Shown one piece after another: positions 22,785-32,874 of a stretch of DNA of 64,000 nt; position 1 is the stretch's first letter; every line of letters starts with the position of its first letter. The notes beneath the pieces were generated by a model. The model worked only from the letters and a program-made list of their open reading frames with translations. It did not search any database and was not told the origin of the DNA. A program made the position numbers and the translations under genes. This DNA comes from Prevotella sp. GTDB lineage: Bacteria; Bacteroidota; Bacteroidia; Bacteroidales; Bacteroidaceae. The stretch is from assembly GCA_017471245.1 (NCBI GenBank), contig JAFUVB010000005.1, forward strand, positions 25,730-89,729, given 5' to 3'.

Positions 22785-22819
22785 ACAAAAAGAGTCCGGA
22801 CTTTCACAAACCCGGACTC
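22785..22819 (-). terminator. Rho-independent terminator of the xus/xyn10C transcript
   Basis: The GAGTCCGG stem (22792-22799 with 22812-22819) is followed on the minus strand by a run of five T. It lies about 100 bases after the xyn10C stop. Confidence 0.7.
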
Positions 22820-22871
22820 CCCAAACAATGTAAAGTTCTAAAATTGTCCATGAAGCATGAACAATGGGCAG

Positions 22872-22897
22872 CCTTCGGAGGTCGGTGCCTCCGAAGG
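22872..22897 (-). other. Perfect 10-bp hairpin just after xyn10C
   Basis: The arms CCTTCGGAGG and CCTCCGAAGG with a 6-base loop start 17 bases after the xyn10C stop. No T-run follows on the minus strand, so it may protect the 3' end or assist the terminator further down. Confidence 0.55.
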
Positions 22898-22914
22898 TTT
22901 ATTTCAATGAGAGA

Positions 22915-25128
22915 TTATTTACCGCCCAAGCCGTCTGCAAAACCTGCATAGGTGTGCTTGCGGTTGTAGTTCAAATCCCAGAGACCTACAGGCTCGCCTG
23001 TACGCCAACTGCTGGAGGCAGGAGCATCGGTGATGCACCACTGGGTGATGCCATACTGCTGGTTGGCAGGAACAATCTCCACATATTTCTTGATAATCCA
23101 CTTGTAGAGATCCGACATCTCCCTATGCTGTGCCTGGGTCAAATCTTCTGTCTTCAGCGATGTGCCGCTTTCATCAACATAGCCCATGTCGAGTTCGCTC
23201 ACGCGCACCAGTTTGCCCGTGGCAGCCATCAGCTTGAACATGTTCTCAATGGCATTCTTCTTGCTCTCCTGAGTACCCTTGTTGGCATAGCAGGAAATGT
23301 GCATCTGCGTGCCGATACCGTCGATCTTGGTAACGCCGTCGGATTCCCAACGCTTGATCCACTCGATGAGGCTCTTCAGTTTGCCGTTCTTGTCCCAGTC
23401 GCTCTCCAGATTATAGTCGTTAACGAAGAGTTTGATGTCTTCCGGACCATACTGGCGAGCCAGTCTGACGGCTGTGCGCACATAGTCGAGATCGCCCATA
23501 TAATCCTGCCAGAAGAAGTTGTTGACACTGCTCTCCGTGGCATGCTGCAGTGCATAAACGCCATCACCATCGGGATTGCCGCCGGAAAGTGCCTCGTTGA
23601 CAACATCCCAAGCGTGAACATTGCCTTCGCAAGCTTCCATCATACCGCTGATCCACTTGTCCATTGCCCAGGTGAGCGTGTCCTTCTTCTCCTCGGGAGT
23701 CAGAGGAATACCGTTGCCCTGTTTCTCTATTTCAAGCACAACGTTGTCGATATAGTAGACTCCGTCGGTTGCGTTAGGCGACATGTTGAAGGCTAATGAC
23801 TGCATGATGCCGCCCCTACATGCTCCTTCATCGATAGTGATCGTCTTGTCATAGGTCTGCCAGTCAGATGAGAAGCTCACATCTGGGTATCCGCTCTGCC
23901 AGTAAATGTAATCACCGGGTCCCATGTGCGTCTGTATCGAAACTGACGTTCCTGCACATCCGCCATCGGCGCGATAGTCAAACTTCAGGTGAATCTTGTC
24001 GCCGGCGTTGATGTCTTTATTGGATGCAATCCAGAACTGGCTCTCCCAAGCATCGGCCTGAGAGCCTTTCGACTCGATGCGCGCACCGCGGCCGCCATTG
24101 ACACCTGCACCTGCGGAGATCCTGTTGATGGTGGATCCAGAGTTTTCCTTAACAAAGAAGTTGTGGGCATCGTCGCCTTCCATGTCGCCATTGTCGATCA
24201 GGCTTTCCATGTAGGTGGCAGGTCCTGCGGCATCACTGTGAGATACTGTCAAGTCTTTGAAGCAGATGCGCTGGTTTTCAACGCCTGACAATTGGAAGAC
24301 AATAAAACCGTTTGCTCCGCCTAATGGTTCATCAAACTGCACGGATGCTTCACTCCATTCGTCTGTGGTTGAAAGAGCGAGCTTCTTCTCAAAGCTCTGG
24401 TCTCCACCCCAGCCCCAACGCAGCACAACAGTGATCGATGCATCGACGGGACTCTTATAGGTAACAGACACCTTGTACTTCTTCTCGGCTTCAAGTCCCA
24501 TGTTGTCGGCTGCGAAATACTGATACCAGCCAGCGTCGCTCAAGCTGATAAGGCCTTCTTCTGGGCTGAAATCAGGAGAGTAGCCCATAGGATAGAACGG
24601 GAAAGAAGCAATCTTTGTGTAATCGATCGTATAGTCTTCTTTTTCCACCAGATCATCAGGATTGATCTCAATAGGCTTGTCTGCAAGCATGGCGTTCAGC
24701 CATTTCACAGGCTGCTGCGAGTGCCAAGCGAGCGTATGACCATATATGGAAATCCCGTTTTCGTTGGCATTCCTCACAAAAGCTTCAACCGTGCTGAAGT
24801 CCATGTCGCCCTTGTCGTTCACAATCGATGCCATCTTCATCTCGTTGCCTGCCACTATCTCATCGAAGTTCGCATTGGCAAGGCGCGTAACGACACCGTT
24901 GGCATTATAGTCGGTGGCAGCCAATGCCGCACCCAACTTGAAGTTGGATGAGATATTGGGATTGCCTGCCGAGTACTCTTTCAATGCTCCGTAATCAGCG
25001 AGATACTCCATGCCCTCGATGGAGGCTGGTTTCTCAAAATTGAATTCCAGTGGATCCATATCAGCGCAGGATGTGAAAACCGCTGCCGAAAGAAGCATTG
25101 CTCCGAAAATCTTATATGAATGTTTCAT
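22915..25128 (-). CDS. xyn10C: GH10 endoxylanase lipoprotein with carbohydrate-binding insert (Xyn10C type)
   Basis: 737 residues. Lipoprotein signal MKHSYKIFGAMLLSAAVFTSC, so probably surface-anchored. The GH10 barrel is split: the first part (about 45-155) ends near GHTLAWHSQQPVKWL, then an insert of about 320 residues holds two CBM4/22-like beta-sandwich modules, and the barrel resumes near residue 485. Acid/base Glu512 (WDVVNEAL) and nucleophile Glu645 (VRVSELDM) are present. This split layout is that of Xyn10C in the conserved xylan loci of Prevotella bryantii and Bacteroides, where it makes the first cuts in xylan at the cell surface. It is the last gene of the operon and is followed by two hairpins. 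Confidence 0.93.
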   Translation of the reverse strand: MKHSYKIFGAMLLSAAVFTSCADMDPLEFNFEKPASIEGMEYLADYGALKEYSAGNPNISSNFKLGAALAATDYNANGVVTRLANANFDEIVAGNEMKMASIVNDKGDMDFSTVEAFVRNANENGISIYGHTLAWHSQQPVKWLNAMLADKPIEINPDDLVEKEDYTIDYTKIASFPFYPMGYSPDFSPEEGLISLSDAGWYQYFAADNMGLEAEKKYKVSVTYKSPVDASITVVLRWGWGGDQSFEKKLALSTTDEWSEASVQFDEPLGGANGFIVFQLSGVENQRICFKDLTVSHSDAAGPATYMESLIDNGDMEGDDAHNFFVKENSGSTINRISAGAGVNGGRGARIESKGSQADAWESQFWIASNKDINAGDKIHLKFDYRADGGCAGTSVSIQTHMGPGDYIYWQSGYPDVSFSSDWQTYDKTITIDEGACRGGIMQSLAFNMSPNATDGVYYIDNVVLEIEKQGNGIPLTPEEKKDTLTWAMDKWISGMMEACEGNVHAWDVVNEALSGGNPDGDGVYALQHATESSVNNFFWQDYMGDLDYVRTAVRLARQYGPEDIKLFVNDYNLESDWDKNGKLKSLIEWIKRWESDGVTKIDGIGTQMHISCYANKGTQESKKNAIENMFKLMAATGKLVRVSELDMGYVDESGTSLKTEDLTQAQHREMSDLYKWIIKKYVEIVPANQQYGITQWCITDAPASSSWRTGEPVGLWDLNYNRKHTYAGFADGLGGK

Positions 25129-25161
25129 TTTTTCTTCCTGTTTAAATATGAAACTGTTAGT

Positions 25162-26193
25162 TTATTCAGCCAACTTGAACCACTCTGCCTTCACACCGCG
25201 GTCGCGAACAACCAGTGTGTCCTTAGTGGCGCAGTTGATGCCTCCATAGTTGAGCGTATAATCCAGATAGAGAACATCATGATCTTCATTGCCCCAGCTG
25301 TTCTTGTCGCCCTTGGTTACAAACTGACCGCTACCGGTAGCCGTAACGCCGGGGGAGGTAGTTGAGACAGAGCACTTGCCTTCAGCATCGAAGTTGAGTT
25401 TCAGGTTGCACTCGATAATCACTCCATCCTTATCCTTCGTGGGGCGAGCCCACTCTACTGAGTTGATGCCTAATGTGGTGAACTGGTTCTGGAGCACCTC
25501 GTCTTTTTCCACATATTCAGCATGGCGAACCTCTGTGCCTGTCTTGGCACCGCTGTAGGTGTCTTTACCACGGCGCAGATAGTTAGACTGATACTTGCTG
25601 ATATACTTCACGGCATAAAGGGTGTAGTCTTTCGGCAATACAGACCAGTCGGAAGCCTTCGCACGGTTCGGGCTGCTCACTCCGTCTTGTGGCTGACCGC
25701 AAAGAATGCTGTCAGCACCCTCAACATGTGTCATCACAACAGGAATCACGTAGTTCAGCTTTGTCGACATCGGGTCTGCAAAGAATGCATCTGTCAGCTG
25801 AACGGTGACACCACCTAACACTTTACCATTTGCGATAACAATCTGGTTGCCGCTCAAGGTGTAGTAGTTGGATGGCATGGCAACAACGGGTGTTCCATCC
25901 TCATACTTAATGCCGTTGCAGAGCGAATTGTCAACCTTGATGTCAATCACCACGTTCCGGTTGTTTTCATAAACACCACTTATTGTAGCCATAATCTGGA
26001 ACTTGTGGTCGTTGTCCATCGAGTTGTCTGTTGTAGCATCCTCGCCTAAGGTGATGGTACGTATAGGACTCTGATAGGCAAAGTAAACTGCCGAATGGTC
26101 GTTGTCGGGAAAATCCCAGTCTCCGTTTTCGCATGCCGTCAGCAAGAATGCTGCCAGCAGCAAATTGGCTATATACAATATTGTCTTATTCAT
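25162..26193 (-). CDS. xusE: DUF1735-type surface lipoprotein in the XusE position
   Basis: 343 residues from the ATG at 26193, the start that gives a lipoprotein signal (MNKTILYIANLLLAAFLLTAC). The N-terminal half contains the DUF1735/BT_3987-like pattern (VVIDIKVDNSLCNG then YYTLSGNQIVIANGKV). The C-terminal half is a beta-rich domain of unknown role. In xylan loci this position is held by XusE, thought to be a surface xylan-binding protein. Distance to xusD is 26 bases and to xyn10C 33 bases, so it belongs to the same transcript. Confidence 0.8.
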   Translation of the reverse strand: MNKTILYIANLLLAAFLLTACENGDWDFPDNDHSAVYFAYQSPIRTITLGEDATTDNSMDNDHKFQIMATISGVYENNRNVVIDIKVDNSLCNGIKYEDGTPVVAMPSNYYTLSGNQIVIANGKVLGGVTVQLTDAFFADPMSTKLNYVIPVVMTHVEGADSILCGQPQDGVSSPNRAKASDWSVLPKDYTLYAVKYISKYQSNYLRRGKDTYSGAKTGTEVRHAEYVEKDEVLQNQFTTLGINSVEWARPTKDKDGVIIECNLKLNFDAEGKCSVSTTSPGVTATGSGQFVTKGDKNSWGNEDHDVLYLDYTLNYGGINCATKDTLVVRDRGVKAEWFKLAE

Positions 26194-26219
26194 AGCTTTT
26201 AGTATTTTACATTGTTTCT

Positions 26220-28037
26220 TTACCATCCTTTATTTTGGATTAACGCATCAAACTTCAATATCTCAGAATAAGGAATCGGTCCGTAAATCATATAGTCTGA
26301 ATACTTGCGATCCTCCACATTGAACACTTCATAGTGATTGTTGGTGATGCGCATACCCTTTACAGTCTCGTTGAGTTTGGATACGCCCACATTCCAACGG
26401 CGGAGATCCCAGAAACGGAATCCTTCGAAGCAGAGTTCGATGCGGCGCTCGTTGCGGATCAGTTCGCGCATCATGTTCTTGTCGGCCTTGCATGTTTCAA
26501 GATAAGAATCCATAGCATTGATGCCGGCACGCTGGCGGATGGCCTTGATCACGTCGTAGGCAGAGAATCCGTTGGAACCAGCACCTGTCGGTCCCCAAGC
26601 TTCGTTGGCTGCTTCGGCATAGCTCAGGAAGAACTCCGTGTAACGCATCCATGGTCTGATGTGGAATTGTCCTGCCTTATTGCTCGGATTGCAGTTCACA
26701 TCCTCAACCAATAGTTTTTTCAGATAGTAGCCGGTACGTGTGGAGCGTCCGTCATCACGACCAAGAGCATCGTCGTTGCTACCGTCGACAGCAGTGTTGA
26801 TGGTCTGACCCTTGAACGTTGTACCATTGTGAATGATATAGAGGTCAAGGCGCGGGTCGCGGTTGGCGTATGGATTCTGCGGATCATAGCCGCTGTTCGG
26901 GTCGGTGATGGGCAGACCGTTTGCCATTGGGAAGGCGTCCACCAGGTTTTGTGACGGATTCACACGTCCATTGCCAAATAATGAGGGAGGGAAGTTCAGT
27001 GTTTCAATCCAAGAAGATGAATTGTCCGGGTCTTCTCCACCCTTGTTGGAGCGCCACAATATCTCAGGACGGTTGAAGCCTGGTGCTAACGAATTCAATG
27101 CAGCATACTCATTGTACCACTGATTGCCGGTAGGATCGATATTGCTCAATGGGTTACTGCCGAGACCTTCCTTCAGCACTGTTGCCAACAAGTTGGCTGC
27201 CTGATCCCATGTAACACCTGAACCGTCGCTGTAAGCGGGACTTGCTGCCATGAGAGCGGCCTGGGCGCGCACGGCCTTTGCCACGCGAGCACTCATGCGG
27301 TTCTTTGCATGGTCACCAAACACACGCGTGAAGATTTCAGATGTGGCTCCCAACTGGCGATACTTTGAAGGAACATCGTTGCTGTTGTCGATGTTACCAT
27401 AGTCTTCAGGGAGATACTTGATAGCCTCTTCCACGTCCGCATTCAGCTGGTCAATACACTCTTTGAAGGTGTTGCGTGGATTGTTGAATTCGGATGTCAC
27501 GGTTTCAGACTCTGTCAAGATGGGAATACCCATCAGCTGACCGTCGGCTGTCTTTCCGGCATGAGCTCTTAACAGATGGTACATGTAGAGTGCGCGCATG
27601 CCGTATGCCTCACCCATGAAACGCTGTTTGTAGAGTTCAGCGGCAGTTGGATCGCTTGCCCATGTAACCTTCGGAGCAAGTTCAATCATCTGGTTGATAT
27701 ACTGCCATGAAGCACGCAGATATTGCCAGGTGTCCATCGGGTTGTTGTCGGCACGCCATTGTCCTGAAGCCATTCTGCGGTAGGTGTTGTCCACGTCATT
27801 GGATACAGCATCGTCGGTGGCAACCTCTGTCATTGTCCAGCCTACAGCATCCTGCCCCAGGGGATTGCTGATATAGGCATGGCCCAGCAGTCCTACTGCC
27901 CATTGCGGCATATCCTCTAACTGTTCCATCGTCTTATGGTTCTCAACAGCAGGTTCAAACGCATCGTCGCAACCAACCAGAGCAGCTGTCAGTGGGGCTA
28001 TAATTGTTAGTATTGCTACTTTTCTAAAATTTTTCAT
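26220..28037 (-). CDS. xusD: SusD/RagB family surface glycan-binding lipoprotein (XusD)
   Basis: 605 residues with a lipoprotein signal ending in ALVGC. SusD features: helical TPR-like core with YMYHLLRAHAGK, KAIRQRAGIN, and the C-terminal LIRNERRIELCFEGFRFWDLRRW block. It partners the TonB-dependent transporter encoded directly upstream (26 bases away) and holds xylo-oligosaccharides over the channel. Complete, no lesions seen. Confidence 0.93.
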   Translation of the reverse strand: MKNFRKVAILTIIAPLTAALVGCDDAFEPAVENHKTMEQLEDMPQWAVGLLGHAYISNPLGQDAVGWTMTEVATDDAVSNDVDNTYRRMASGQWRADNNPMDTWQYLRASWQYINQMIELAPKVTWASDPTAAELYKQRFMGEAYGMRALYMYHLLRAHAGKTADGQLMGIPILTESETVTSEFNNPRNTFKECIDQLNADVEEAIKYLPEDYGNIDNSNDVPSKYRQLGATSEIFTRVFGDHAKNRMSARVAKAVRAQAALMAASPAYSDGSGVTWDQAANLLATVLKEGLGSNPLSNIDPTGNQWYNEYAALNSLAPGFNRPEILWRSNKGGEDPDNSSSWIETLNFPPSLFGNGRVNPSQNLVDAFPMANGLPITDPNSGYDPQNPYANRDPRLDLYIIHNGTTFKGQTINTAVDGSNDDALGRDDGRSTRTGYYLKKLLVEDVNCNPSNKAGQFHIRPWMRYTEFFLSYAEAANEAWGPTGAGSNGFSAYDVIKAIRQRAGINAMDSYLETCKADKNMMRELIRNERRIELCFEGFRFWDLRRWNVGVSKLNETVKGMRITNNHYEVFNVEDRKYSDYMIYGPIPYSEILKFDALIQNKGW

Positions 28038-28063
28038 ATCTTATGCGATTTTAATTTCAATGT

Positions 28064-30871
28064 TTAGAATGAAGCCTTCAAACCAATGCTATAGTAGCGG
28101 CTTTGAGGAGCACTGCCTACATTCATCTCAAGTACCTTACGCTCCTTGGCGATGGTAAGCAGGTTGCTGCCACTAATATATACATCCAGTCCTTTCACAA
28201 ACTTCACAAAGGAATTGGCAAACACTGTTTCCGGGAAGTTGTATGTCAGCTGCACCTTTCTGAGTGTGAAACGGTCGTTCTTATACATCCAGAAGTCGGT
28301 GTAGCGGTAGTTGTTGTCACCGTTACTCGTTGTCAGGCGCGGATAGATGGCTGTTGCGGCTGTCTCAGGAGTCCAAGTGTCGCGAGCTGCTTCTGAATAT
28401 TTGCTTGTGCCTGGCATCCAGTAGTAAGAGCTGTTCTTCATGCCATGTCCTCCGAGATAGAGATTACCCAACGTGAAGAAGGTGATGTTCTTCCATTTGA
28501 GGGTAAGGTTGATGCCGCTCATGAAAGGAGAGTCCCAACGTCCGAGGAATACCTGGTCGTTATTGTCAATCTTGCCGTCATTGTTCTGGTCAACATAGCG
28601 AATGTCGCCCGGGCGCACATCACCGAAGGTCTGTGTGGGTGCATTGTCAATCTCTTGCTGCGACTGGAACAGGCCCACGCTCTGCAATCCCCAGTATCCG
28701 TTCAGCGCTTTGCCGATGCGCGACTGGTATGCAAACTCATAGTTCTCGTCGCGTTTGCCTACTGTGCTCTTATACCACATTCCGCTGATGCCCAACTTTG
28801 CAAAGAACTCGCCGAAGTGCTTTTGGAAGTAAACGCTGAAGTCGATACCCGTGCGATTGTCAACATTATAGTTGGTGTAAGGGATGATGGATGAAGAGGG
28901 GTATCCCACCTGAGTGAAGTAGTTAGGATAGAGAGTTGCCACACGGGCAAGTCCGCCGTCCATCTTGTTGGTGAAGAAGTTCACGTCGAAAGTAATCAGC
29001 TTGTCGAACATGGAACCACGCAAACCAACCGTGAACTCCTTGCGCTTAACAAAGGTCATGTCGGGGTTGTCGCCACGCTGGAATTCAGTAGCTGCCATAC
29101 CTCCGTTGTCAGCCCAGCTATACCATCCGCCTGACTGCACTACTGACTGATACAGGTAGTAGCCGTCCTCATTGTCATCGGTAGTGATGTCAATATCCTG
29201 ATCAATGATGGCAACCGATGTGGTCAGCATGAGGTCATCCAAGAACGAATCCTTCAGAACATCCCTTGTGGGACGCCATCCCAAAGTCACAGCTGGAGAG
29301 AATCCGGTGCGGTTGCCCTCTGGCATTTTTGTGGAATAAGGAATGGCAGCACTGAAGTCAACGTAGTATGTATGGTCGTAGTTGTAAGACAACTGTAAGC
29401 CCATGTTCACATTGGTCGTGCGATGATAGTGGCCATTGCGCTGTGTCTGCCAGATGTTGCCCAACAGCATGCCAAACACATTGTGCTTCTCAGCGAAGGT
29501 GCGGTTGTAGTCGAACTGTCCTGAGATGTTGTAGGTGTAACGGTATGCAGAGTTGCTGATGTTCTCATTTCCCGACTTGTAGTCTTTTCCATACTGGGTG
29601 ATATCCCGAATCATGTCATTTCCGGCATAGTTGGTCCATGTAGGAGCAAAGGTGGCATAGTCGTTAGAGTAGCCCTGATTATAGGTAGAAGCATAGTCGA
29701 TACCGTATTTCGTGCGGAAGATCAGTCCCTTCACCAATGAGTTCAGGTTCACATCAAACTGTGTGTTGAACTGGAACTGGCGACTGACATACTTGCTGTC
29801 GCCTGCTGCGAAGGCATCAGCATAGGGGGTTGTCGGGTTTGCCTGAGAACCTCCGAAGAAGAAGTCGCCCTGCAGGTAGTCGCTGTTGCGCACAATGTCT
29901 AATGATGTGGCATCAGCCTCTTCGATATAGCTGATAGGAATCAGTGGAGCCACTAAATACGGGCGCCATGTTGCAGACTGTCCCCACCAGTCGGTGTTTG
30001 CGCTGTAGGAGTCGTAGAAGGTAACGTTGGCATCTGCCTTGAAAGAAAGAACCTTGTTGAGTTCCACGTCGATGTTACCACGGACAAAGAAACGGCTGAC
30101 ATAGTTGTCTTTCGTCTTGCCCACCTTCAGAGGAGAAGCCTCGCGGTAATAGCCTGTTGTCGTGTAATACTTCATGCGGTTTGTTCCGCCGGTAACCTCC
30201 ATGATTCCCTCATAGCGTGCATGTGAGTTCTTCACATAGTCGGAAGACAGCATGTTGAAATCAGGATAGCGATAAGGATTGATGCCCGAAGCATAGTTAT
30301 AGATATCCTCGGCAGAATAGTTTGCCGACAATCCGTCGTTTGCACGAGCCTGATTGAACATGCTCATATACTCGGCTGATCCCAGATACTTAGGAAACAC
30401 TTTGGGAACATAAAGCCCGCCATTGGCATGTGCGTTGATGCGCAGGTCGCCCAGCTTGCCACGCTTGGTGGTAATCTGGAGCACTCCCTTGGCAGCGCGA
30501 GGTCCATAGAGCACAACAGCTGATGCTCCTTTCAACAGTGTGATTTGGTCGATTTCGGTAGGAAGCACGTTGTTGGCATCGCGCACCATACCGTCTACAA
30601 CGACTAAATAGTCATCATTTCCCCAGATGTTGCCGTTGAAGCCGCCCACCACATTGTCAATATAGTCTAAACTGTAACTGCTGTAGGCTTTGTCTTGCAG
30701 CTCCTTCATGTCGATAACGGAGATTCCGCCCAACAAGTCTTGCTTGTCAACAGCGCGGAACGCCACGTTCACTGCCGTTGAGTCGCCAGCCTCCTGTGCG
30801 AGGAGAGGAAGAGAGGAGCCTGCCAACAGCAAACACCCAACGACCAACACCTTATTTATTATTTTGTTCAT
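28064..30871 (-). CDS. xusC: SusC/RagA family TonB-dependent transporter (XusC), short N-terminus
   Basis: 935 residues from the ATG at 30871 (MNKIINKVLVVGCLLLAGSSLPLLAQ signal peptide); a TTG at 30883 is not needed. The plug domain (GISVIDMKELQDKAY, DYLVVVDGMVRD, ITLLKGASAVVLYGPRAAKGVLQITTKRG) and the C-terminal barrel ending in ARYYSIGLKASF-like residues (SRYYSIGLKASF) are present. Unlike typical SusC proteins it lacks the carboxypeptidase-D-like domain and a recognisable EVVVVG TonB-box segment; only about 20 residues separate the signal peptide from the plug. It imports oligosaccharides with XusD. How it contacts TonB is unclear. Confidence 0.92.
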   Translation of the reverse strand: MNKIINKVLVVGCLLLAGSSLPLLAQEAGDSTAVNVAFRAVDKQDLLGGISVIDMKELQDKAYSSYSLDYIDNVVGGFNGNIWGNDDYLVVVDGMVRDANNVLPTEIDQITLLKGASAVVLYGPRAAKGVLQITTKRGKLGDLRINAHANGGLYVPKVFPKYLGSAEYMSMFNQARANDGLSANYSAEDIYNYASGINPYRYPDFNMLSSDYVKNSHARYEGIMEVTGGTNRMKYYTTTGYYREASPLKVGKTKDNYVSRFFVRGNIDVELNKVLSFKADANVTFYDSYSANTDWWGQSATWRPYLVAPLIPISYIEEADATSLDIVRNSDYLQGDFFFGGSQANPTTPYADAFAAGDSKYVSRQFQFNTQFDVNLNSLVKGLIFRTKYGIDYASTYNQGYSNDYATFAPTWTNYAGNDMIRDITQYGKDYKSGNENISNSAYRYTYNISGQFDYNRTFAEKHNVFGMLLGNIWQTQRNGHYHRTTNVNMGLQLSYNYDHTYYVDFSAAIPYSTKMPEGNRTGFSPAVTLGWRPTRDVLKDSFLDDLMLTTSVAIIDQDIDITTDDNEDGYYLYQSVVQSGGWYSWADNGGMAATEFQRGDNPDMTFVKRKEFTVGLRGSMFDKLITFDVNFFTNKMDGGLARVATLYPNYFTQVGYPSSSIIPYTNYNVDNRTGIDFSVYFQKHFGEFFAKLGISGMWYKSTVGKRDENYEFAYQSRIGKALNGYWGLQSVGLFQSQQEIDNAPTQTFGDVRPGDIRYVDQNNDGKIDNNDQVFLGRWDSPFMSGINLTLKWKNITFFTLGNLYLGGHGMKNSSYYWMPGTSKYSEAARDTWTPETAATAIYPRLTTSNGDNNYRYTDFWMYKNDRFTLRKVQLTYNFPETVFANSFVKFVKGLDVYISGSNLLTIAKERKVLEMNVGSAPQSRYYSIGLKASF

Positions 30872-30879
30872 AATAATTA

Positions 30880-30913
30880 TCAATTTTCAATTATCAATTT
30901 CAATTATCAATTC
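30880..30913 (-). repeat. Short heptad array TCAATTN inside the xus operon
   Basis: Five near-7-bp units (TCAATTT, TCAATTA, TCAATTT, CAATTA, TCAATTC) fill most of the gap between xusB and xusC. They look like a variant of the heptad family found elsewhere in the window. Confidence 0.6.
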
Positions 30914-32857
30914 TTACCACCCAGGATTCTGCTTGAACTCAGGATAGATCATCACATCCTCATTCTTGAAGGGGAGCCAGTAATGTTTTGCACTGAGATT
31001 GCGCTGGATGATCACTTCCTCCCTGAAGTTCTTGACAGCATTCTCCTTAGGATCCACGGTGATGTCAAGTCCTGGATGATAGCTGTCAGTTTCCGGATCA
31101 ATGTTTGCACCGGGAACACGGTCAAACTTCTGTCTCGTCTTAATGTTGTATGGATATACAGTCAACAGTTTCCAACGGCGGAGGTCATTGAAGCGGTGAG
31201 CCTCGAAAGAAAGCTCAACAGCACGCTCACGACGGATCTCGTCCATAAATTTGTCAGCTGAACCAAGGAAGCGGTCATCAACAGGATCAACGCCTGCACG
31301 CTCACGAATCTTATTCACTGCATCTGCCGCTGTAAGAGAGCAGGTGGAGGATTTGCCGTTGGCACCGCCGTAACCCATGTCGGCAGCCTCTGCATACATC
31401 AGATAAACATCTGCAAGGCGCAACCAGGAGAGGTGCAGGTGGAATGCATTTGTCCATCCGCTATGACCATTGTCAATTGTATTGCAGTCAATGGCAATGA
31501 ACTTATAGTTCAGGTATCCCGTCCTACTTCTATGGAGGTCTTGTATGCCATTGCCTCCATCATAGAAATTGGCATATTGGAATTGATATAAAGACTTGTC
31601 AACAGGCTGTCCGTTGAACATCTTCACGCCATCATAGATGAAATTATAATAGAAACGCGGGTCGCGATTCTTCCACGGGTGCTCCTTGTCGAAACCTGAG
31701 TCGGCCTCAGTGAGGGGAAGACCGTTCTGCATTCCGAAGTAGTTCACATAGTTGGCAGCGGGGCATAACACAATACCGTCGCCATCGGCAATCTCCTTAA
31801 TCTGATACACATTTGCCTGTCGCCAGTATGAGTCGGCACCGAAGGAAGGACTACGCATGATGGCCTCTGTTCCGCCAGGCATCATCCAGCTCTGTTTCTG
31901 AGTCCAGAACAGGGTGTGGTAGTCTTCAAATGGCACCAGCGCATATTGTGTCTGACCGCTCTCAACCAAGCTCAGCACCTGTCCGAATGCATCGGCAGCA
32001 CGTTTACAATAGTTGGAATCATACTTATATGTGTCGCCTGTTGCGTCAACACCGTTCACCATCAGCGGACTGCCGGCATAGAGCAGTGCCTTGCCCATGT
32101 ACGACAATGCCCAGATTTTGTTGGGGCGCAATTCGTTCTTACCTTTGCCAATCTGTGAGCCTGTGGCGGTATTGTCCCAGTTGATGGGCAACAGATCGGC
32201 AGCGCGCTTGAAATCTTCAGCCATCTTGTCGGCACATTCCTGGAATGACTCGCGAGGCAGATTGAATTGAGCACCCGGATCCAGAGGTTCCGTGATATAA
32301 GGCAGACCACCCCAATAGGTGCAAAGCTCGAAATAGAACCAGGCACGAAAGAATAGCAACTGACCTTCAATAAGATTGCGCTGTTCCTGAGAAGCGTCTT
32401 TCAACAGACCGTCTTGCAGGGCCTTCAAGCCAATATTTGCCTGACGGATGCCATACCAGCTGCCGCCCCAGAGAGCTTTGTCGAAACGTGCACCTGAACT
32501 TCCCTGAATTTGTCCGACAGCCCAAGGACGATCCAAAAAGCATGCCGAATTGTTGATATAGCCTCTATAGTTTCCGTTGTCAACCATAGCGGTGAATATG
32601 CTGTTTGCCCAACCACTGTCAAAAGTATGGACTTCATCCTCACCCCAGTTGAAACAACTTGTCCAGTGGCTCTTCATTACGTCAGGGATAACATTGTACA
32701 TGACTTCTACAAATCCCTGGAAATTATTGAAATTCTTGAACGCATCCTCTTCCTGGAGCACAGATTCAGCATCCTTTTCCAAATAGTCGGTACAGGAGGA
32801 GAGGCTCACCGTTCCGGCAAGAAATGCGAACATTATATATATTAATGACTTTTTCAT
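30914..32857 (-). CDS. xusB: SusD/RagB family surface glycan-binding lipoprotein (XusB)
   Basis: 647 residues; lipoprotein signal MKKSLIYIMFAFLAGTVSL then SSC. SusD hallmarks include GQLLFFRAWFYFELCTYWGGLPYI, VYLMYAEAADMG, KIRERAGVDP and ERAVELSFEAHRFNDLRRWKL. It starts 17 bases after the xusA reading frame ends and is intact, so its partner transporter would be XusA, which is interrupted here. Confidence 0.93.
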   Translation of the reverse strand: MKKSLIYIMFAFLAGTVSLSSCTDYLEKDAESVLQEEDAFKNFNNFQGFVEVMYNVIPDVMKSHWTSCFNWGEDEVHTFDSGWANSIFTAMVDNGNYRGYINNSACFLDRPWAVGQIQGSSGARFDKALWGGSWYGIRQANIGLKALQDGLLKDASQEQRNLIEGQLLFFRAWFYFELCTYWGGLPYITEPLDPGAQFNLPRESFQECADKMAEDFKRAADLLPINWDNTATGSQIGKGKNELRPNKIWALSYMGKALLYAGSPLMVNGVDATGDTYKYDSNYCKRAADAFGQVLSLVESGQTQYALVPFEDYHTLFWTQKQSWMMPGGTEAIMRSPSFGADSYWRQANVYQIKEIADGDGIVLCPAANYVNYFGMQNGLPLTEADSGFDKEHPWKNRDPRFYYNFIYDGVKMFNGQPVDKSLYQFQYANFYDGGNGIQDLHRSRTGYLNYKFIAIDCNTIDNGHSGWTNAFHLHLSWLRLADVYLMYAEAADMGYGGANGKSSTCSLTAADAVNKIRERAGVDPVDDRFLGSADKFMDEIRRERAVELSFEAHRFNDLRRWKLLTVYPYNIKTRQKFDRVPGANIDPETDSYHPGLDITVDPKENAVKNFREEVIIQRNLSAKHYWLPFKNEDVMIYPEFKQNPGW

Positions 32858-32874
32858 TTCGTTCTTTATTAAAG

